Shown here: piece by piece, positions 24,117 through 33,054 of the stretch
Layout of the letters: each line of letters begins with the position of its first letter
How positions within the stretch are numbered: position 1 is the first letter of the stretch
From: Candidatus Gottesmanbacteria bacterium RIFCSPHIGHO2_01_FULL_46_14
GTDB taxonomy: Bacteria > Patescibacteriota > Microgenomatia > UBA10105 > UBA927
NCBI GenBank assembly: GCA_001780895.1
Contig: MFJJ01000010.1
Location: 1-64,000 of the forward strand
DNA length: 64,000 nucleotides
Direction: 5' to 3'
Position numbers and translations under genes: made by a program
The notes under the pieces: generated by a model
The model's database searches: none
What the model was told of the DNA's origin: nothing
Seen by the model: the letters and a program-made list of their open reading frames with translations, nothing else

Positions 24117-24689
24117 ATGAAAAATATGCTTATTCTTCATGGTATTGGGGGAAGCTTTGGACTCAATTGGTATCAATATATCGCCAGAGAAGCTGAAGCT
24201 AATGGCTATAAGGTGTACGTCCCGCAATTACCATCCACAGATAGGCCGAATCTTAACGTCACGTACGAATTCTTACAAAAGACATCTTCTTTTGACAAGG
24301 AGACAATTCTTATTGGTCACTCATCTGGTGCTAGTTTGTCACTGGGGATTTTACAGTTGCTCCCCAAGGATATTGTAATTAAGCGTACGATTTTGGTAGC
24401 TGGATTTATTGACCCCAATCTTACACCCGAGCTTCACAAATATATTCCCCGGTCCGACTATGCTCATTTGTTTCCTAAAATGTGGGATTGGGACAAAATT
24501 CGAAAATCTTCAAAAGATTTTATTATTTTTTATTCCCCTCAAGATCCGTTTATTCAGTCACGACATGCCGAGACTCTTGAAAAGAATCTTAATGGCAAAC
24601 TAATCCTAGTTTCAGACGCGCTTCATTTTAGTGTTGCATCGGGTGGAGAACGATTTAGAGAGTTTCCAGAACTTCTGAAGTACATCTAA
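24117..24689 (+). CDS. RBBP9/YdeN-type alpha/beta hydrolase
   Basis: 190 residues. MLILHGIGGSFGLNWYQYI is the first strand and oxyanion loop, ILIGHSSGASLSLGIL the nucleophile elbow (Ser), YSPQDPFIQSRHAETL the acid and SDALHFSVASGG the catalytic His. Length and order match the RBBP9/YdeN group. Start ATG 24117 is set by the TATAAT 6 nt upstream; the longer open frame runs into the divergent gene. The stop overlaps the convergent membrane gene by 4 nt. Confidence 0.85.
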   Translation: MKNMLILHGIGGSFGLNWYQYIAREAEANGYKVYVPQLPSTDRPNLNVTYEFLQKTSSFDKETILIGHSSGASLSLGILQLLPKDIVIKRTILVAGFIDPNLTPELHKYIPRSDYAHLFPKMWDWDKIRKSSKDFIIFYSPQDPFIQSRHAETLEKNLNGKLILVSDALHFSVASGGERFREFPELLKYI

Positions 24690-25924
24690 TTTTTCCGGTA
24701 AATTTTTCCCGAAGACACTTCGTTAACTTCTTTGTAATTATTGTTGATGTAGGTTTGTATTTGAATGAGGTTTCGGAAATTTGAGGGGATGGGTTGGGGA
24801 ATCACAATAATTTCTATATGTTCAGATTCCAGGCGATTGATGATTTGTTGTTCATAATCCGGAAAAAATTGCTGGAAGATTTGAAAGTGAATAGGAAAAT
24901 AGGTCGGCGGGAGTTGGTCGCGAATCATATAGAGTTCGTAAAATTCACCGAAGACATAGAATTTTTTGTCAAGATAATATGCGACATTTGCGAGTGTTGC
25001 AACTCTTTTCGATTGATCCCGTTCTTTAGCAAGAACGCTATAGCGATAATTTATTTGTCTCGTGAGTGCGATAGATAATAGCAGGAGTCCTAAACCTACG
25101 AATAGTTTGTATCTGCGTGATGCTGATGTAAATACCAATCCGATGAAGAGAACAAAAAAAGTCGCCATTGGTACGAGGTGTTCTTTACCATAGGTAAGAC
25201 GCAGGAATACCAAAGAGACCAGCATAAACGTAAACGGCAAGATGCTTTTTGTGGCACGAGATCGAATTGCCGTATAGAGACTCAACAAAAGTACTCCTGA
25301 CGCAGTCACGAGTATACGCTTATCCCCTATCGGAAGGCCTTCGTAGTATTTAAAAAGAAACTGATTAAACATAAATAAATCTGATATAAGAGGCGATAGT
25401 CCTCCGATTATCCAATACGTTATACATACAACAACCCACATGAAGCCGGTGACCAGAACCGGAACGAGACTTTTTTTGTATATACCAATGGGCAGCAGAA
25501 TGAGTACGGCAGTTGGTTTGATGAACGACGCTAGCCCTACAAGGAATCCAATCAAAACTGGGGATGATTTTTGTGTGAGCGCTCTATAGGTTAGTAGGTA
25601 AAATACGGTGATAACGCCTTCGTACCAAAAGTAATTTTCTGATACAAAGACAGATACGAGTACGAAAAAGACTGTCATGAGGTGGTTACGCAAAATTTTG
25701 TATACGAGAATGGTACTCAGAAGCTGGGTAAGTATGTAGAACGTATTTCCAGCAATGATGGTAAGCGCATAGGAGAGAAGAAACCCATGATTATCAAAAA
25801 AATCCCGATACGGTACCAACCCTTTGGAGACAAGCCAGGGCAGAAACGAGAGTTCAGGCCAGATGTGAATAGGCAGAGATAATAAAAAAGTGAGATGAAC
25901 TAAAATAATTATCAGAAGAACCAT
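24686..25924 (-). CDS. GT-C-like polytopic membrane protein
   Basis: 412 residues from ATG 25924. About ten helices and a C-terminal soluble stretch. SKGLVPYRDFFDNHGFLLSY in the first large loop resembles the G-x-x-P-Y-x-D-F-x-D motif of PMT/ArnT-like GT-C glycosyltransferases, though the preceding acidic pair is weak (WPELSFLPWL). The frame upstream of 25924 overlaps the divergent helicase and is rejected. The TATACT that drives it shares bases with the helicase promoter. Substrate unknown. Confidence 0.7.
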   Translation of the reverse strand: MVLLIIILVHLTFLLSLPIHIWPELSFLPWLVSKGLVPYRDFFDNHGFLLSYALTIIAGNTFYILTQLLSTILVYKILRNHLMTVFFVLVSVFVSENYFWYEGVITVFYLLTYRALTQKSSPVLIGFLVGLASFIKPTAVLILLPIGIYKKSLVPVLVTGFMWVVVCITYWIIGGLSPLISDLFMFNQFLFKYYEGLPIGDKRILVTASGVLLLSLYTAIRSRATKSILPFTFMLVSLVFLRLTYGKEHLVPMATFFVLFIGLVFTSASRRYKLFVGLGLLLLSIALTRQINYRYSVLAKERDQSKRVATLANVAYYLDKKFYVFGEFYELYMIRDQLPPTYFPIHFQIFQQFFPDYEQQIINRLESEHIEIIVIPQPIPSNFRNLIQIQTYINNNYKEVNEVSSGKIYRKN

Positions 25925-25936
25925 TTTTCTGTTGGG

Positions 25937-25945
25937 AGTATAATG
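25937..25945. promoter_or_regulatory. Bidirectional promoter with a shared -10
   Basis: AGTATAAT is read as TATAAT on the plus strand (25939-25944, 9 nt before GTG 25954) and as TATACT on the minus strand (25942-25937, 12 nt before ATG 25924). One AT-rich core can open for both genes. Confidence 0.55.
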
Positions 25946-25953
25946 ACCGAACC

Positions 25954-28839
25954 GTGAAAAAGACTTCCGAAGAGCGTATATTAAACCAGGAGCAAAGACA
26001 AGCCGTTGAACATGGCGATGGACCGTTGTTGATTGTCGCAGGTGCCGGAACAGGAAAGACAACAGTTGTAACTGAACGCATCAAGCATCTTATTACATCT
26101 GGAAAAGCTAATCCTCAAGAGATTTTAGGTCTCACGTTTACGGAAAAGGCTGCCCGCGAAATGGAAGAGCGGGTAGACATTGCTCTTCCGTATGGCACAA
26201 CGCAAATGTGGATCTCCACGTTTCACTCATTTTGCGATCGGATTCTTAAAAATGAATCGATTAATATTGGCCTTGATCCGGGATTTACGCTCATGACCGA
26301 AGCCGAGACGATTATTTTTTTCCGTAAGAATCTCTTCAAATTTGACCTCAAATACTTCCGTCCGCTGGGAAATCCTACCAAGTTTATTGCAGGGATGATA
26401 CAGCATTTTTCAAGACTCAAGGATGAAGATATTAATCCCAAGCAGTATCTAGAATGGGCTAAGACCCAAGTTGGAGAAGAAGGAGAAAGATATCAGGAAT
26501 TGGCCGATGCTTATCGATCCTATGAAGAAGTCAAAGTAAAAGAAGGGGTTGCTGATTACTCAGATCTTATTAGTAATACGTTAAAAATATTCAGACTTCG
26601 GAAAAATATTCTCAAACGGTATCAAGAGCAATTTAAATACATTCTGATCGACGAGTTTCAGGATACGAATTTTGCGCAAAATGAACTCGCTATTCTTCTT
26701 GCGGGTCAGCGGAAAAACATTACCGTCGTCGGAGATGATGATCAGGCAATTTATCGTTGGCGTGGGGCGGCGATAAGTAACATTATTCAGTTCAGGAGTC
26801 ATTTTCATAAAACGGCAATCGTCGTGCTTACGAAAAATTACCGTTCCACAAAAGAAATACTTGACCGATCGTATGCCCTCATTCAATTGAACAATCCTGA
26901 TCGATTGGAAGTGGTTGAAAAGATAGATAAAAAATTGGAAAGCATGAGGAGAACAAACGGGCAACCCATAGAGGTTTTATATGAACAACGGGTCGAGAAC
27001 GAAGCCGATGAAGTGGCAAAATCTATTCAGAATTTGAAACTCGAAATGAAAAACGAGTGGAAAAATTATGCGATTTTAGTCAGAGCCAATGTCCATGCAG
27101 AGCCATTTGTCAGAGCGCTTTCGCGACTGGGAATTCCGTATCAATTTTTAGGTCCGGGTCAACTGTTTCGACAGCCGGAAGTAAAAGATCTCATTGCCTA
27201 TCTTAACGTCCTTGCTAACTATGAAGACAATGTTGCTATGTATCGGGTGTTGACGATGGATGATATCGGAATTAGTGATCGTGACGTCGCGGTACTTATT
27301 AATTACGCAAAGAAATTCGGAACATCACTTTTTGAAGCGTGTGAGCAGCTCTCAAGGTCCAGCCACTCTCAAGGCTCGGCCTTAAAGTACCCCAAGGCCG
27401 AGCCTTTTATGGGGCTTGCAAATCTGGTAGCAATGATTACTCGGCACCTGGGACGTATCAAAAAAGAGACGGCCGGACAAATTCTGTATTATTTCCTCCA
27501 AGATACCGGACTGTTACAAAAACTTGGAACGTATAAAACGCCAAGAGACGAGAGGATTGCGACCAATATTGCCAAGTTTTTCAATAAACTTAAAACCTAT
27601 GAAGCGGAACACGACGACGCAAGTGTGTATGCGGTTGTTGACTGGATCGATATGGCCATGAAGTTAGGTGAGTCGCCGCTAGCGACCGATACGGATTGGT
27701 CCGGCAATAATGCAGTCAACATTCTCACGATTCACTCATCCAAGGGACTTGAATTTTCCGTTGTGTATCTGGTTAATCTCGTGTCTCAGAGATTTCCGAC
27801 GACCCAGCGACGGGAGCAAATTCCGATCCCAGATGCACTTGTCAAAGAGATTTTGCCAAGTGGAGATTTTCATACAGAAGAAGAACGGCGACTTTTTTAT
27901 GTAGGGATGACGCGCGCTCGTGATCATTTATTTTTCACTGCGGCTAAATACTATGGCGAAGGCAAGCGGGAGAAAAAGATTTCACCCTTCGTCATTGACG
28001 CATTAGGAGAATTACCAAGCGTAAAGATACCAAGTGAACAAAAACAACTCACGCTCCTGGATTGGGAGAAGAAAGAAGAGTCAGCAGTTTCAATAGTCAG
28101 GCAACCAATTGATTATGTCTCCTATTCGCAGCTTGATACTTTTAAAACCTGTCCGCTCCAGTATAAGTATCGCTATATTCTTAAAATTCCGGTGCCACCG
28201 TCAGCCGCTCTTACGTTTGGCGACAGCATGCATCGGACGATGCGCGCATTTTATGAGCTTGTGCAACAGGGAAATGTCCCTACAAAGGATACACTCCTTC
28301 GACTTCTCGACGATCATTGGATTTCATTGGGATATGGGCAGCGTTCGTACGAAGAAAAAATGAAAGTGCACGGGAGGGAATTACTTGCAGAATTTTTTGA
28401 GAAAGGATATGAACCGGGGAAAATTCCAAAGAGTCTAGAGGAGCCATTCAGGATAAAAATTACACCGTTTCTTAAGCTCGGCGGGAAAATCGATCGCGTT
28501 GATGAACTGCCCGACGGAACTATTGAGATTATTGATTACAAAACCGGCCAAGCACCGAAAAACCGCGATGTGAGGGCAGATTCGCAATTAACTGCATACG
28601 CACTCGCTGCGACAGACGAGGGAATATACAATAAATCTCCCGAACACGTTATTGTTTCGTTTTACTTTTTTGAAGGACAGGAAAAAATTTTTGCTTCGCG
28701 AACCCGTGCGCAATTGGCAGAGGCGATACAACATATTACCAAAACTGCTGACGAAATCTCGCGAAGTGACTTTAAGCCGACTCCCGGAAAGCATTGTGAT
28801 TTTTGTGAGTTTCGCCTCATCTGTGAGGCGTGGCAGTAA
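25954..28839 (+). CDS. UvrD-family helicase fused to PD-(D/E)XK nuclease
   Basis: 961 residues from GTG 25954. Helicase motifs: QRQAVEHGDGPLLIVAGAGTGKTTV (Q motif and Walker A), LTFTEKAAREM (Ia), LIDEFQDTN (II), VVGDDDQAIYRWRGA (III), TKNYRST (IV), IHSSKGLEF (V), LFYVGMTRARDHL (VI). The C-terminal domain has YSQLDTFKTCPLQYKYRY, IEIIDYKTGQ (nuclease Asp and Lys) and CDFCEFRLIC, the AddAB/Cas4 type cysteine set that can hold a 4Fe-4S cluster. This is an AddA-like single-chain helicase-nuclease, likely for end resection. A palindrome is inserted at 27371-27406. Confidence 0.9.
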   Translation: MKKTSEERILNQEQRQAVEHGDGPLLIVAGAGTGKTTVVTERIKHLITSGKANPQEILGLTFTEKAAREMEERVDIALPYGTTQMWISTFHSFCDRILKNESINIGLDPGFTLMTEAETIIFFRKNLFKFDLKYFRPLGNPTKFIAGMIQHFSRLKDEDINPKQYLEWAKTQVGEEGERYQELADAYRSYEEVKVKEGVADYSDLISNTLKIFRLRKNILKRYQEQFKYILIDEFQDTNFAQNELAILLAGQRKNITVVGDDDQAIYRWRGAAISNIIQFRSHFHKTAIVVLTKNYRSTKEILDRSYALIQLNNPDRLEVVEKIDKKLESMRRTNGQPIEVLYEQRVENEADEVAKSIQNLKLEMKNEWKNYAILVRANVHAEPFVRALSRLGIPYQFLGPGQLFRQPEVKDLIAYLNVLANYEDNVAMYRVLTMDDIGISDRDVAVLINYAKKFGTSLFEACEQLSRSSHSQGSALKYPKAEPFMGLANLVAMITRHLGRIKKETAGQILYYFLQDTGLLQKLGTYKTPRDERIATNIAKFFNKLKTYEAEHDDASVYAVVDWIDMAMKLGESPLATDTDWSGNNAVNILTIHSSKGLEFSVVYLVNLVSQRFPTTQRREQIPIPDALVKEILPSGDFHTEEERRLFYVGMTRARDHLFFTAAKYYGEGKREKKISPFVIDALGELPSVKIPSEQKQLTLLDWEKKEESAVSIVRQPIDYVSYSQLDTFKTCPLQYKYRYILKIPVPPSAALTFGDSMHRTMRAFYELVQQGNVPTKDTLLRLLDDHWISLGYGQRSYEEKMKVHGRELLAEFFEKGYEPGKIPKSLEEPFRIKITPFLKLGGKIDRVDELPDGTIEIIDYKTGQAPKNRDVRADSQLTAYALAATDEGIYNKSPEHVIVSFYFFEGQEKIFASRTRAQLAEAIQHITKTADEISRSDFKPTPGKHCDFCEFRLICEAWQ
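27371..27406. repeat. Palindrome inserted in frame in helicase gene
   Basis: AAGGCTCGGCCTT (27371-27383) and its exact reverse complement (27394-27406) flank a 10-nt loop. It encodes about QGSALKYPKAEPFM between helicase motifs IV and V, a region where length varies. It looks like a mobile palindromic element tolerated in frame. Confidence 0.65.
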
Positions 28840-28858
28840 TTGGATGTATAATATACCC

Positions 28859-29107
28859 ATGAGTGATAATAATCGGCCATATTTTTTGTGGGATTATGAT
28901 TTGACCGAAGAGGATATTCGGAGGATTTTGCGTGGGGAAAACCGTACGGATAGAATTTGGATTCTATCGCGGATTCTGGAAAGCGCACGGTTTGAAGATG
29001 TATGGCGATATACGACGCTTTCCGAAGTACGAGAAATGTTTCCCGTATTAAAACTCAAGCAACCCATCCGACAGGCTTGGGAACACGCGTTACACGTATG
29101 GCAATAA
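28859..29107 (+). CDS. AbiEi-like small antitoxin (DUF6922-type)
   Basis: 82 residues: YFLWDYDLTEEDIRRILRG, WILSRILESARFEDVWRY, and TLSEVREMFPVLKLKQPIR. This small helical protein recurs immediately upstream of AbiEii nucleotidyltransferases and is presumed to be the antitoxin. TATAAT (28847-28852) ends 6 nt before the ATG, so the pair has its own leaderless promoter right after the helicase-nuclease stop. It overlaps the toxin gene by 10 nt. Confidence 0.75.
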   Translation: MSDNNRPYFLWDYDLTEEDIRRILRGENRTDRIWILSRILESARFEDVWRYTTLSEVREMFPVLKLKQPIRQAWEHALHVWQ

Positions 29108-29760
29108 ATTATCATTTACAAGATCAATTTTTAGACAAGTTTTTCATGAGCCAGTTCGGGCCGGATTTTTATTTGACCGGCGGGACAGCGCTTGCGCGAT
29201 TTTACTTTCACCATCGAGAAAGCATTGACCTGGATTTGTTTACCCAGAATAAAAACACAGACTTTGCTGTATTGAATTTGTTCGTGGAAAAAATCGGTTT
29301 AGCGATAGGACTCAAGACGGTCAAACAGGTGGTTACAAATGCGTTTTTGCAGTATATCTTTGAAGATATTTCCGGTGAAGGCCTGAAGGTAGATATTGTC
29401 AAAGACATTCCGGTGCATTTCGGAGAGTTTAAGCAGGAAGGTATGATAAGGGTAGACTCTCTAGAAAATATCGGAACTAATAAAGTATTAGCTATTTTTG
29501 GAAGGACAGATCACAAAGATTTCATTGATTTGTACTATATCCTTCACCAAACACAATTAACTTTTGATTACCTCGTTTCACTTGCTAAACAAAAAGACGT
29601 GGGGCTTACGGAGTTTTATCTTGCCAACTCCATCGATCAGCTTCAAACCGCTACCCAGATGCCAGCACTCCTCAGGCCATTAGATGTTGACGTATACAAA
29701 GCATTTTATAAGCAGATATCAGAAAAGATGCTCTCGAAGCTTAAACCGGAGGACACGTGA
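29098..29760 (+). CDS. AbiEii/AbiGii-type nucleotidyltransferase toxin
   Basis: 220 residues from ATG 29098. GPDFYLTGGTALARFYFHHRESIDLDLFT is the NTP-transferase signature (GG, then DxDLF). FEDISGEGLKVDIV supplies the third acid and GRTDHKDFIDLYYIL is the conserved C-terminal helix motif. AbiEii proteins add nucleotides to tRNA 3-prime ends and give abortive infection; that mechanism is known from relatives. It overlaps the small presumed antitoxin by 10 nt. Confidence 0.88.
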   Translation: MAINYHLQDQFLDKFFMSQFGPDFYLTGGTALARFYFHHRESIDLDLFTQNKNTDFAVLNLFVEKIGLAIGLKTVKQVVTNAFLQYIFEDISGEGLKVDIVKDIPVHFGEFKQEGMIRVDSLENIGTNKVLAIFGRTDHKDFIDLYYILHQTQLTFDYLVSLAKQKDVGLTEFYLANSIDQLQTATQMPALLRPLDVDVYKAFYKQISEKMLSKLKPEDT

Positions 29761-29781
29761 TTTTTCTGGTAGGATAGATTT

Positions 29782-30942
29782 ATGGATCAATCGTCACCTC
29801 TTCAACCACAGAATGCAGCTCAAGTTCGACCGGTGAATCCAAAAAGGTCGTTGAGACAATTATGGTGGATGGTTGGAGGATTTGTGGTGTTGTGTGTTGG
29901 ATTTGTTTCCGGATTCGTGGCCGGAAAAACATTGTACGCACCAAAGTCGACTCTATCTCCAGCGCCCATTGCGTATTCCTCTCCTTTTCCTACCCCCGAT
30001 CCGACGACGGGGTGGAAGACATTTTTGAACGGAAATTACAAATATGAATTTAAGTATCCCCAAGATTGGCCAGATATCCCTCTCATTGCTTCCAACCAAA
30101 AGGATGGTTTTCAATTTGCTGGGCAGACCGTATATGCATCTCGAAATTTTCCTAAAGTGCAGCCTCCGCAATTACAGATTGAGGTTTTTAAGAGTGAAAG
30201 AGAATTATCTTCTGATGAGCTTGAGGAGAAAGAGAGTTGTGGATCTCCAGTCTTTACTATCTCCAAAAGGACAGTTGGGGGAGTACCTGCGATAATTGGA
30301 AAGAGATTGGCTTCTCGGGATCCAGGAGCGCCATACTATACTGGACTCCATTACTGCGTACGTGCATATCAAAGCGGGTTTATTTATAGCTTATTGTGGG
30401 AAGAAGGCTCTGATAAAGATAGTGGCGTATTTGATAAAATATTGGGGACGTTTCGGTTTCTCGATACAGTTGTCCCGAGTTCTGTTCCGAATGTAAAAAA
30501 TATAAAAGTTTTGAAATATAATCTCCAGTCGGATTGGAAAACAGTACAAGATAAAACTGGGGCGCTTGAAGTAGGATATGATCCGTCGATATCAAAAGTC
30601 AGCGAGCCGGCCGTCGAGAATTCTATAAGTATTTATAAAACGAATAGAATTCTCGGAAGTTTTATGACCGTGAGACTCTTGCCATACGACGGAGGTTCTC
30701 GACATGAGTTTTTATATGTGCAGATTGGTGAAAAACCGGTGAAAGAGGATTTACTCCCCTCATATCATGAACAGGAGTATACATATACTGGTAGATCGTG
30801 TTTATTTCTTATCGGTATAACCATTTCACAATTTCCCACCACGTGGGGGATGTGCGATGCGGGAGGAGGCAAGGCCTTTTTGATTACTTCATACGATGAT
30901 GGCGATTTTGAAAAGACGGCTCAGACAATACGGTTGTTGTAG
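29782..30942 (+). CDS. Membrane-anchored surface protein, PsbP-like repeats
   Basis: 386 residues: cytosolic Pro-rich start, one helix (WMVGGFVVLCVGFVSGFVAG), a Ser/Pro linker and an extracytoplasmic domain beginning WKTFLNGNYKYEFKYPQDW. That opening (Trp-x-x-[FY] ... F-x-[YH]-P-x-[DG]-W) also occurs in the protein at 31996 and is a common CPR lipoprotein-like or PsbP-like domain of unknown function. A second, related half starts near IKVLKYNLQSDWKTVQD. TAGGAT ends 6 nt before the ATG. Confidence 0.65.
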   Translation: MDQSSPLQPQNAAQVRPVNPKRSLRQLWWMVGGFVVLCVGFVSGFVAGKTLYAPKSTLSPAPIAYSSPFPTPDPTTGWKTFLNGNYKYEFKYPQDWPDIPLIASNQKDGFQFAGQTVYASRNFPKVQPPQLQIEVFKSERELSSDELEEKESCGSPVFTISKRTVGGVPAIIGKRLASRDPGAPYYTGLHYCVRAYQSGFIYSLLWEEGSDKDSGVFDKILGTFRFLDTVVPSSVPNVKNIKVLKYNLQSDWKTVQDKTGALEVGYDPSISKVSEPAVENSISIYKTNRILGSFMTVRLLPYDGGSRHEFLYVQIGEKPVKEDLLPSYHEQEYTYTGRSCLFLIGITISQFPTTWGMCDAGGGKAFLITSYDDGDFEKTAQTIRLL

Positions 30943-30987
30943 CAAGAAAACGAAGACTGTTTGCCTTACTTGACCACTGTTTGTTTC

Positions 30988-31053
30988 AGAAGTTTTCTTT
31001 AAACTTCGTAACCCCCTCCGTTCATGAAATTGAGCATGCGACCATTCCGTCTC
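30988..31053 (-). pseudogene. Relic of a FemAB-like gene 3-prime region
   Basis: On the minus strand the frame reads ETEWSHAQFHERRGLRSLKK, to be compared with QFHEWKGFTKFKEGF near the C-terminus of the intact FemAB-like protein ending at 33055. The nucleotide run TTTAAAxTTCGTAA...CCxTTCATG is shared. Similarity fades on both sides, so it is a small decayed fragment. Confidence 0.5.
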
Positions 31054-31139
31054 AGTATACATGGTGGCTTAGTGGGGAAGCTATTTGGGGATTGACAGAA
31101 GTATTTTTATGTGTGTTTAATAAAGTAAATACAGATAGT

Positions 31140-31973
31140 ATGCCGCAATATCTCATCCACCCCAAACACCCTTTGCGTATCTTTGTCTACATTGTTCTTG
31201 TTCTCGGATTTGTTGTAGGCGGATTTTTTACATTTAAAGCCTCTCAAATGTCTACAGAGAGTCGTTCCAAGGCAGCATTGGAATATAAGACCTATGTAAA
31301 TTGGGAATTTAATGGAACGGACCCAGAGGGTTGGGTTGGTGAGAATCTCACGAATATAAAAGTTGGCGGCGGGGTTCTAAAGGGTATTGTGGGAGGAGCA
31401 AAGACTTATCCCAAGTTGACACATAAAAAGGTAGCACTCGACCAGGGGAATAAAATGTTTGAGATTTCCATAGCGGTAGCTCCTGCAGTAAAGCCGGAAA
31501 GAGGCCCTACTCCCGCAGTAGAACCATATAAACTTAATGTGATATATGCGGTATCAACTGACGGATTAAAAAGGAAACAATTAGTGATGAAGGGTAGGCC
31601 CAATGGTAAACTTAATAATTTAAAAGCTAAATTTCCTGAAATTGGAAAGTTGAACATTGACAATCTTCAGTTGGAATTTGTGAATGTAAAAAGTGATTCT
31701 ATTATCACAATAGAATCAATAAAGGTAACAGACATAGTAGGAACGAAACCAAGTCCAACACCCACCCCACTGCCTGGTTTAGTAAATTGTGAATCGCTTT
31801 ACAAAGAGAAATCATCTTATTTCAAAGGTTGTTCAGATAATGGGTATGCACAGGTCTGTTTTAATCAGTTCACGACAGAATATCAAGGATGTAATAAGGC
31901 AGGCGAAAATACTTGTACACAAAATAATGTTAATGCCGCCAGTAATATTCTTTGTGACTCGTCTCCAATGTAG
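31140..31973 (+). CDS. Membrane-anchored surface protein with RSKAA motif
   Basis: 277 residues from ATG 31140. One helix (IFVYIVLVLGFVVGGFFTF) is followed directly by KASQMSTESRSKAAL, the juxtamembrane Q...R-x-K-A-A signature shared by other surface proteins here. A beta-rich middle domain (VNWEFNGTDPEGWVGENLTN) looks like a carbohydrate-binding or concanavalin-like fold, and the last 50 residues hold six Cys. TTGACA (31092-31097) with TTTAAT (31116-31121) is a plausible promoter. Function unknown. Confidence 0.65.
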   Translation: MPQYLIHPKHPLRIFVYIVLVLGFVVGGFFTFKASQMSTESRSKAALEYKTYVNWEFNGTDPEGWVGENLTNIKVGGGVLKGIVGGAKTYPKLTHKKVALDQGNKMFEISIAVAPAVKPERGPTPAVEPYKLNVIYAVSTDGLKRKQLVMKGRPNGKLNNLKAKFPEIGKLNIDNLQLEFVNVKSDSIITIESIKVTDIVGTKPSPTPTPLPGLVNCESLYKEKSSYFKGCSDNGYAQVCFNQFTTEYQGCNKAGENTCTQNNVNAASNILCDSSPM

Positions 31974-31995
31974 CCTGGAGTGAATAATTGAATCA

Positions 31996-32649
31996 GTGGA
32001 TACAGTAATGCCTGTTCAGCCGCCGCCGATGGTACCGCCTCAAAAATCTTCTTCCCACCCTGCTCTTTTTATCGCTGGTACTACCTTGCTCGCTATAGCC
32101 ATCAGTTACTTGGGCTACCAAAATTGGCAACTCAAACAGCAAGTCAATCGGTTAGACAAACTTGTCCAAGTCGACAACACCCCTCTGTCTTCACCTACCG
32201 ATTCATCCGACCCCACCGCGAGCCAGGCTCCGAATGGTGACCTGGCCAACTGGAAAACATATACAAATAATGATCTGAGAGTAAACTTCAAACATCCCAG
32301 CGGTTGGGTGATAACTGAAACTAGCATCGGAGTTGTTTTATTGAAAGATCCTGACATACGCATGGTAATTGGAGCTTGTCCGGGATACTCATTTTCCGTT
32401 TCAAAATATGATCCGTATTTAAACTATTCACGATTCGATAAGGTGGTTAAATCAGAACTCGATGGCAAATCTACCGAAACTTGGACAAGTAACGACTCAA
32501 AGTGTAAAGAAAAGGTTATCTTTATTAACGCTTTACCCTCCAATGACCTAAAACCCAAATATATAATTTCATTTATATCTAAAAATTCTGACGGCGATAA
32601 AATTCTTGACCACATCCTCTCCACCTTCAAGTTTACGGCAAATGAGTAG
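31996..32649 (+). CDS. Membrane-anchored PsbP-like surface protein
   Basis: 217 residues: short Pro-rich start, helix ALFIAGTTLLAIAISYLGY, a coiled stretch NWQLKQQVNRLDKLVQ, a Ser/Thr linker, then LANWKTYTNNDLRVNFKHPSGW, homologous in pattern to the domain in the 29782 protein. The GTG at 31996 is used because AATAAT ends 7 nt upstream; ATG 32008 is the alternative. The C-terminus ILDHILSTFKF parallels FDKILGTFRFL in the 29782 protein, supporting common descent. Confidence 0.62.
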   Translation: MDTVMPVQPPPMVPPQKSSSHPALFIAGTTLLAIAISYLGYQNWQLKQQVNRLDKLVQVDNTPLSSPTDSSDPTASQAPNGDLANWKTYTNNDLRVNFKHPSGWVITETSIGVVLLKDPDIRMVIGACPGYSFSVSKYDPYLNYSRFDKVVKSELDGKSTETWTSNDSKCKEKVIFINALPSNDLKPKYIISFISKNSDGDKILDHILSTFKFTANE

Positions 32650-32686
32650 GGTAATCGAGTTCTTCTTCATGGTATACTACCCCCGT

Positions 32687-33046
32687 ATGGGTATAACAAC
32701 AATTTCAGCAACTATTACAAGCCTCGAGAATCCGAAAAATAAAGTCAGCGGAAAGTTTATGGTGGATACTGGTGCAGCATATACAGTGCTTCCACAGGCG
32801 CTTGTTGACAAACTACACCTGAAGCCGGTCAAAACGCAAGAATTTACCTTGGCAGACGGCACAACCGTTGCCCGAAGACTTGGTCATGCAATGGTTGAGA
32901 TTGATGGCGACAGAGCTCCGTCTATAGTCGTACTTGGAGAAAGAGATGATTCACCTCTTATCGGAGTAGTGACGCTTGAAAATATGGGACTTATGGTTGA
33001 TCCCTTTAAAAGGAAACTTCGCCCCATGAGACTCATGTTGGCCTAA
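32687..33046 (+). CDS. Retropepsin-like aspartic protease, second copy
   Basis: 119 residues from ATG 32687. GKFMVDTGAAYTVLPQALVDKL carries the catalytic D-T-G-A; IVVLGERDDSPLIGVVTLENMGLMVD is the conserved ILG-x-x-x-L strand and C-terminus. TATACT (32673-32678) ends 8 nt before the ATG, which rules out the longer frame from 32606. Small soluble retropepsin-like proteins of this size occur in many bacteria without known substrate. It is not close in sequence to the 7644 copy. Confidence 0.8.
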   Translation: MGITTISATITSLENPKNKVSGKFMVDTGAAYTVLPQALVDKLHLKPVKTQEFTLADGTTVARRLGHAMVEIDGDRAPSIVVLGERDDSPLIGVVTLENMGLMVDPFKRKLRPMRLMLA

Positions 33047-33054
33047 ATGGTACG

